Assembly: GCA_964611635.1 (NCBI GenBank)
Contig: CAZTAS010000140.1
Location: 1 to 17,383, forward strand
Direction of reading: 5' to 3'
Length of the DNA: 17,383 bases
Source of the DNA: JAFDED01 sp964611635
Lineage (GTDB): Bacteria > Desulfobacterota > JAFDED01
Positions 14,141 through 17,383 of the stretch are shown one piece after another. Numbering within the stretch: position 1 is the first letter of the stretch; each line of letters begins with the position of its first letter. Made by a program: the position numbers and the translations under genes. Under the pieces are notes generated by a model. It had not been told where the DNA came from and did no database searches. It worked only from the letters and a program-made list of their open reading frames with translations.

Positions 14141-14544
14141 AGAACGCAGTTTGAGAGAGTTTCAGAAGGGCTTCCCGGATGAGGAAGCGTGTGCTAAGCA
14201 CCTTGCAGAGCAGCGATGGATGGAGATCTTATGGCAAGGCGGCCAGAAATATGAACTTGGAGCATTTCAAAGTCGTCCTTCCAGATCCCAAAGCTGCGGG
14301 AAAGCCTCTGCCTTGGGTACATCGAGTTATCTCCAACGCCAAAGCCGTGATTCGAGATGCTCATCGTGGTGTCTCTGAAAAACACTTACGATCGCATCTC
14401 TCTGAAACTTGCTACCGGTTCAAATGCCGATTTTGGGAAAAGGAACTTTTCGATCACCTTGTACAGACTTGTCTATCCACTCAAACAATCACTTGCAACG
14501 ACCTCGTAAGTCAGGATAGAACAACAGCAAGAGTTAGGAGTTAA
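14124..14544 (+). pseudogene. IS1595-family transposase, internally deleted
   Basis: The N-terminal part from ATG 14124 reads MPKKYTERSLREFQKGFPDE and then EACAKHLAEQRW, the IS1595 pattern that normally continues PxGFxCPxC. After RW (about 14220) homology stops. The C-terminal part resumes about 14260 in the +1 frame relative to the start: LPWVHRVISNAKAVIRDAHR, GVSEKHLRSHLSETCYRFKC and FWEKELFDHLVQTC, the typical end of ISXO2-like DDE transposases (LPWVHrvISN...HgVs..hLq.yLdEf.yRFNRR). Full-length members are roughly 300 residues; here about 35 plus 95 remain in two frames. The final aspartate/glutamate region is degenerate (SETCYRFKC). Non-functional. Confidence 0.8.
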
Positions 14545-14964
14545 ATGCATAGGCATTTCTCATTTATATAATACGACCTTAATATTTGCACATAATAAGT
14601 CTGAATTAATCAGTAGCTGCACCAAGGCGATAATTATGAATATCTTGGGTGGCACTGGCAGAGCCGAAGGCTAGCCAGTGTAGCATGAATGTATTAATTA
14701 GAAGACACGGGCAAGCCTGCGGCTTTTCCCGTGGCACCCCTTTTAGGAATGTAAGATAATAATACGCAATTATTAATGGCGGTTCATATAGCTACAGCAT
14801 TTACTTTAAATCTTTTTCTGTGAACGGGGAGAGGAAATAATTTACTATCGAATGCAACTTAATATTACTCCTGGTGCATGCAACCGGAATATGAGCACGT
14901 TTTTTACTAAAAAATTTTACACAAGAGCTTTTAATAACTATTCCTATGTGAAGGGAGGCATATC
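14545..14964. other. Non-coding region upstream of amidohydrolase
   Basis: About 420 bases without a credible coding frame. It contains the right tip of the IS relic, the twin-hairpin repeat at 14647-14739, and an AT-rich stretch leading to the amidohydrolase ribosome-binding site. The amidohydrolase promoter should be in the last ~200 bases. The best -35/-10 look-alike (TTTACA, 17 nt, TATTCC at 14939) is too close to the start codon to be convincing. Confidence 0.5.
14647..14739. repeat. Twin-hairpin palindromic repeat (REP/BIME-like)
   Basis: Two hairpins in series. First: CACTGGC (14653-14659) with GCCAGTG (14674-14680), inner stem AGCC/GGCT and GAA loop. Second: CACGGG (14706-14711) with CCCGTG (14728-14733), inner stem AAGCC/GGCTT and TGC loop. 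The outer edges GGGTGGCAC (14647-14655) and GTGGCACCC (14731-14739) pair at 8 of 9 positions, so the whole block can also fold as one closed multi-branch structure. The two hairpins share design and inner stem, as in paired extragenic palindromes. No protein reading explains it. Confidence 0.6.
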
Positions 14965-16605
14965 ATGCCAATTAAGGCAAACACTATTGATTTGTTATTG
15001 ATCAATGGAAATGTATTGAGCCTTGATGACAGCAATACCTGCGCCCAGGCCGTAGCAATACAGGACGGATTCATCGTAGGCATTGGTGCCACGGAGGAAC
15101 TCAGTCTCATGGCCGGGGAAGGGACAAGAATAATTGACTTGAGGGGCAAAACCGTAGTGCCCGGCTTCGTAGAATCCCACAATCACTTCCTTAGCCGAGG
15201 CATCCTTATGTCCCAGATCGACTGCGGCACACCACCCAATGTTTGCATAGCGGACATCCTTGAAAAAGTTGCCCAAAAAGCCCAAAACACTACCAAAGGA
15301 CAATGGATTTTGGGCACCAAGTACGACGATACGCTTCTTGCCGAAATGCGGCATCCTTTAAGAAAGGAACTCGATGAGGCGGCGCCGGACCATCCCGTAT
15401 ACCTTCGCCATATCTCTGGCCACGTGGGGGCAGTTAACAGTAAGGCACTGGAACTGGCCGGGATCAGCCGTGACACACACGACCCGCAAGGAGGCCGGAT
15501 CGTAAGGGACCCAGTCTCTGGGGAGTTAACCGGGCTTTTGGAGGAGACGGCGCGGGATCTGGTACAGCGGGTGATTCCGTCTCCCGGGCCGAAAGAACTC
15601 CGTGCTGCGTTGCTAAATGCCCAAAAGGAGTATCTAAGAGTGGGAGTGACTTCGGTTCACGACATGGGGCTTTCGGAAGGGGGCTCCCATATGGCCCGGA
15701 CGTATCAGGAGGCAGTAGAAAGCGGAGATCTATGCATACGGATTCACCTTACGTTCCGAGCATCACAGCTCTCTGGACTTTTCACCTCGCCGCGAACAGA
15801 TGCCGGTTTTTATACTTGGTTCGGAAACGATCGGCTTCGGATAGGAGCTCTTAAATTGTTGCAGGACGGCTCCATTCAGGCATGGACCGCAGCGCTGCGT
15901 GAGCCTTATCTCGGCAAACCAGAGTGGCGCGGGTATCTTTGGATGAACCAGGAGGAGCTGGATCGTAAGGTCTTTGCGGGACATGAGGCGGGCTTCCAGG
16001 TGGCCATCCACACCAACGGAGACTGGGCAATTGAATCAGCGCTGGATGCCATTGGCCGAGCACAAGATGCAGTTCCTAGGCCCAACAGCCGACATCGCTT
16101 GGAGCACTGCCAGTTGCCTTCGGATGAACAGCTCGAGAGGATGGCCCGCATGGGCGTGGTAGCCTCCTTTTTTGTTCAGCACACTTACTACTGGGGTGAT
16201 CGACATGTCAATATCTTCCTGGGGCCAGAGCGAGCCCGCCGCATCGATCCTCTGGCCTCTGCGTTGAAGTCGGGTGTAGTATTCGGCTTGCACTCCGACT
16301 GCACGGTTACACCTGTCAATCCTCTATTCGGCATTTGGGCGGCGGTTAACCGCCGGACTCGCGATGGGCACATCCTTGGTCCCGAACAGCGAATTTCATC
16401 GCTGGATGCTCTGCGCGCTTTTACAATAAATGCAGCTTATCTCGGCTTTGATGAGAAGAAAAAAGGGTCCCTGGAGGTGGGCAAACTGGCCGATATGGCA
16501 GTCCTTTCTGATGACCCAACTGGCGTGGATCCTCAGAAAATAAGGGAGATCGTCGTTGAGAAGACCCTCATTGGCGGACAAGTGGTCTACGATTATTCAG
16601 CTTGA
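14965..16605 (+). CDS. Amidohydrolase, YtcJ-like metal-dependent hydrolase
   Basis: A 546-residue amidohydrolase of the YtcJ / amidohydrolase-3 subfamily, typical length. ATG 14965 follows GGGAGG with good spacing. It has the N-terminal beta-sandwich part with LLLINGNVLSLDD, then GKTVVPGFVESHNHF with metal ligands H72 and H74. K297 in ALKLLQDGSIQ is the likely bridging (carboxylated) lysine, followed by H349 (AIHTNGD), H381 (RLEHCQL) and D445 in LHSDCTVTPVNP. The C-terminal EVGKLADMAVLSDDP is the standard end of the family. It hydrolyses an amide, lactam or imide-type bond in the cytosol; members include N-substituted formamide deformylase, and the actual substrate is unreadable. It is the only convincing plus-strand gene and is transcribed away from the transporter cluster, in divergent orientation to the binding protein at 12340. 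Confidence 0.95.
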   Translation: MPIKANTIDLLLINGNVLSLDDSNTCAQAVAIQDGFIVGIGATEELSLMAGEGTRIIDLRGKTVVPGFVESHNHFLSRGILMSQIDCGTPPNVCIADILEKVAQKAQNTTKGQWILGTKYDDTLLAEMRHPLRKELDEAAPDHPVYLRHISGHVGAVNSKALELAGISRDTHDPQGGRIVRDPVSGELTGLLEETARDLVQRVIPSPGPKELRAALLNAQKEYLRVGVTSVHDMGLSEGGSHMARTYQEAVESGDLCIRIHLTFRASQLSGLFTSPRTDAGFYTWFGNDRLRIGALKLLQDGSIQAWTAALREPYLGKPEWRGYLWMNQEELDRKVFAGHEAGFQVAIHTNGDWAIESALDAIGRAQDAVPRPNSRHRLEHCQLPSDEQLERMARMGVVASFFVQHTYYWGDRHVNIFLGPERARRIDPLASALKSGVVFGLHSDCTVTPVNPLFGIWAAVNRRTRDGHILGPEQRISSLDALRAFTINAAYLGFDEKKKGSLEVGKLADMAVLSDDPTGVDPQKIREIVVEKTLIGGQVVYDYSA

Positions 16606-17383
16606 TATCCTGGGCGTTTATCCCCGATAAATTGCCCGGGCAAAATGGAAAAATTGATGAGGCTTGAAACCAATATTCGAGAGCTGAACGTCAAAGTCTG
16701 GTAACATTCATCCAGGATGGTATCAATCCGGGGTGGGAGGGCGTTATGAAGTATGATCCTGACCTCCCCGGGTGTGATCCCCATGCATGAAAGTATATCA
16801 GCAATCCGGGAGCCCTCGGGTATATCTGGGGATCACTATTTGATAAACCCGGTGGATTAGAGGATTGGCGCGGTGGCATTATGAAACGTGGAGCAGCTGA
16901 TACTTGCAGCTTTCACCATATGCTGGTGCCTCAACCCTTCCCATAGCCCTGTTTCCCATCCCACTCATCAAGCCCGATGTGCCGTTTTCCGTAATCGGGC
17001 TTTCCGGTTGGCTTCTGCGCAAGGCACACGGCGGCTGTCAATAAACATTGGACGGAACTTTCATCCGCTGGCACCTTGCACCCTCGTGGCGCATCAATAT
17101 GTAGAAATTATAACAAAAAGGCGGAAGGATTCACTGCACTTTCCGGTAAGTCCAGATCTTGATAAGTATACTCAATGATCAATAAAATCAAAGAGATCCT
17201 TATTCATTAAGTGGAAACTATAAATGAAATGTCAATTAAATGACCTTTTCAGATCATGAGGACTAATACAAAGTTGCAGTCAAACAAGTAAAATTCGGTC
17301 GTTAAATTTCTCAACGAAGTAGGGGCGAGGTTTATCCCCATAAGCGCTCAAATAAAGATATTGACATTTCAGCTTAACTGTAT
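16606..17383. other. Right-end region without a convincing gene
   Basis: About 780 bases. Short open frames exist on both strands but none has a good ribosome-binding site with family-like content. A palindrome TTGCCCGGGCAA follows the amidohydrolase stop (about 16632-16643), and an inverted repeat lies at 16970-17002. The last 300 bases are AT-rich with no recognisable motif except a lone TTGACA near 17363. Parts around 16740-16930 look like a decayed coding sequence, but I cannot identify it. Confidence 0.5.
16970..17002. repeat. 9-bp inverted repeat, possible terminator-like stem
   Basis: AAGCCCGAT (16970-16978) and ATCGGGCTT (16994-17002) pair perfectly around a 15-nt loop. Only two or three T residues follow on either strand, so it is a poor intrinsic terminator. 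It is 365 nt beyond the amidohydrolase stop, too far to be an obvious terminator for it. Confidence 0.35.

Larger units (their letters stand above)
14064..14556 (+). mobile_element. IS1595-like insertion sequence relic 2, internally deleted
   Basis: A 493-bp element bounded by imperfect terminal inverted repeats: 14064-14086 (ATGCCGATGTATTTGACTAC...) and the complement of 14556-14534 (ATGCCTATGCATTTAACTCC...), matching at 19 of 23 positions. Inside are the 5' end and the 3' end of an IS1595-family transposase; the stop at 14542-14544 lies within the right repeat. The middle, including most of the zinc ribbon and the DDE core, is missing, so the element is a deletion derivative that could only move in trans. 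No clear 8-bp target duplication is visible next to these ends, so either the true tips extend slightly or the duplication has decayed. Confidence 0.75.

Noticed and set aside
14179..14544. Independent 121-residue gene starting at 14179
   Set aside because: Its first part is an out-of-frame reading of the transposase N-terminus and its later part is the transposase C-terminus; the start has no ribosome-binding site.
16888..17178. 96-codon plus-strand open frame near the right edge
   Set aside because: No Shine-Dalgarno sequence, no recognisable domain, and composition unlike the neighbouring genes; likely chance.
1..17383. CRISPR arrays, tRNA or rRNA genes, phage or toxin-antitoxin modules
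   Set aside because: No regularly spaced repeats, no tRNA-like cloverleaf with TTCGA arm, no rRNA-like stretches and no phage or toxin families were seen on either strand.

Overview
The window looks like chromosomal DNA of a Gram-negative bacterium, at roughly half G+C. Three secreted binding proteins carry Tat-type (SRRDFLK) signal peptides, none has a convincing lipobox, and the ribosome-binding sites are strong (AAGGAGG type). The gene style (many DppA-like proteins, YtcJ-type amidohydrolase, AhpD/CMD proteins, IS1595-type relics) would suit a deltaproteobacterium-like lineage, but that placement is a weak inference.

Almost everything between 1 and 13932 is transcribed leftward (minus strand) and is devoted to ABC uptake of a peptide-like or other small organic substrate, plus a few catabolic-looking enzymes. 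In transcription order: a DppA-like binding protein (13932-12340), a CMD/AhpD-fold protein (12171-11767), permeases DppB (11676-10753) and DppC (10751-9837), an alpha/beta hydrolase (9747-8902), an SDR oxidoreductase (8664-7873), a second CMD gene broken by an in-frame amber codon (7539-7099), then a second transporter set: binding protein (6755-5202), DppB (5084-4167), DppC (4158-3277), another binding protein (2786-1233), and the start of yet another (632 to beyond the left edge). No ABC ATPase (DppD/DppF type) lies in the window.

The left 7 kb is a tandem-duplication landscape. The binding-protein genes at 1, 1233 and 5202 are close paralogues and share a ~140-nt leader that carries a strong Shine-Dalgarno-like sequence about 90 nt upstream of the real start, overlapping a 6-codon mini-ORF. 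The copy at 1233 has lost its permeases: a 28-nt stump of dppB remains and abuts a truncated IS1595-like transposon.

At 14064-14556 lies a second IS1595-like relic, with recognisable terminal inverted repeats, an internal deletion, and a 15-bp hairpin enclosing the transposase ribosome-binding site. Further right are a ~95-bp twin-hairpin palindromic repeat (14647-14739) and the only convincing plus-strand gene, a YtcJ-like amidohydrolase (14965-16605). The last ~780 bases hold no convincing gene.

A plausible reading is a scavenging/catabolic island: outer binding proteins with different specificities feed DppBC channels, and the amidohydrolase, hydrolase, SDR and CMD proteins process the imported compound. 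The substrate cannot be read from the sequence. I see no phage, CRISPR, toxin-antitoxin or defence system. The most unusual signals are the shared TGACA-N15-TGTCA element upstream of two units, the conserved leader with an orphan Shine-Dalgarno sequence, and the decayed duplications.
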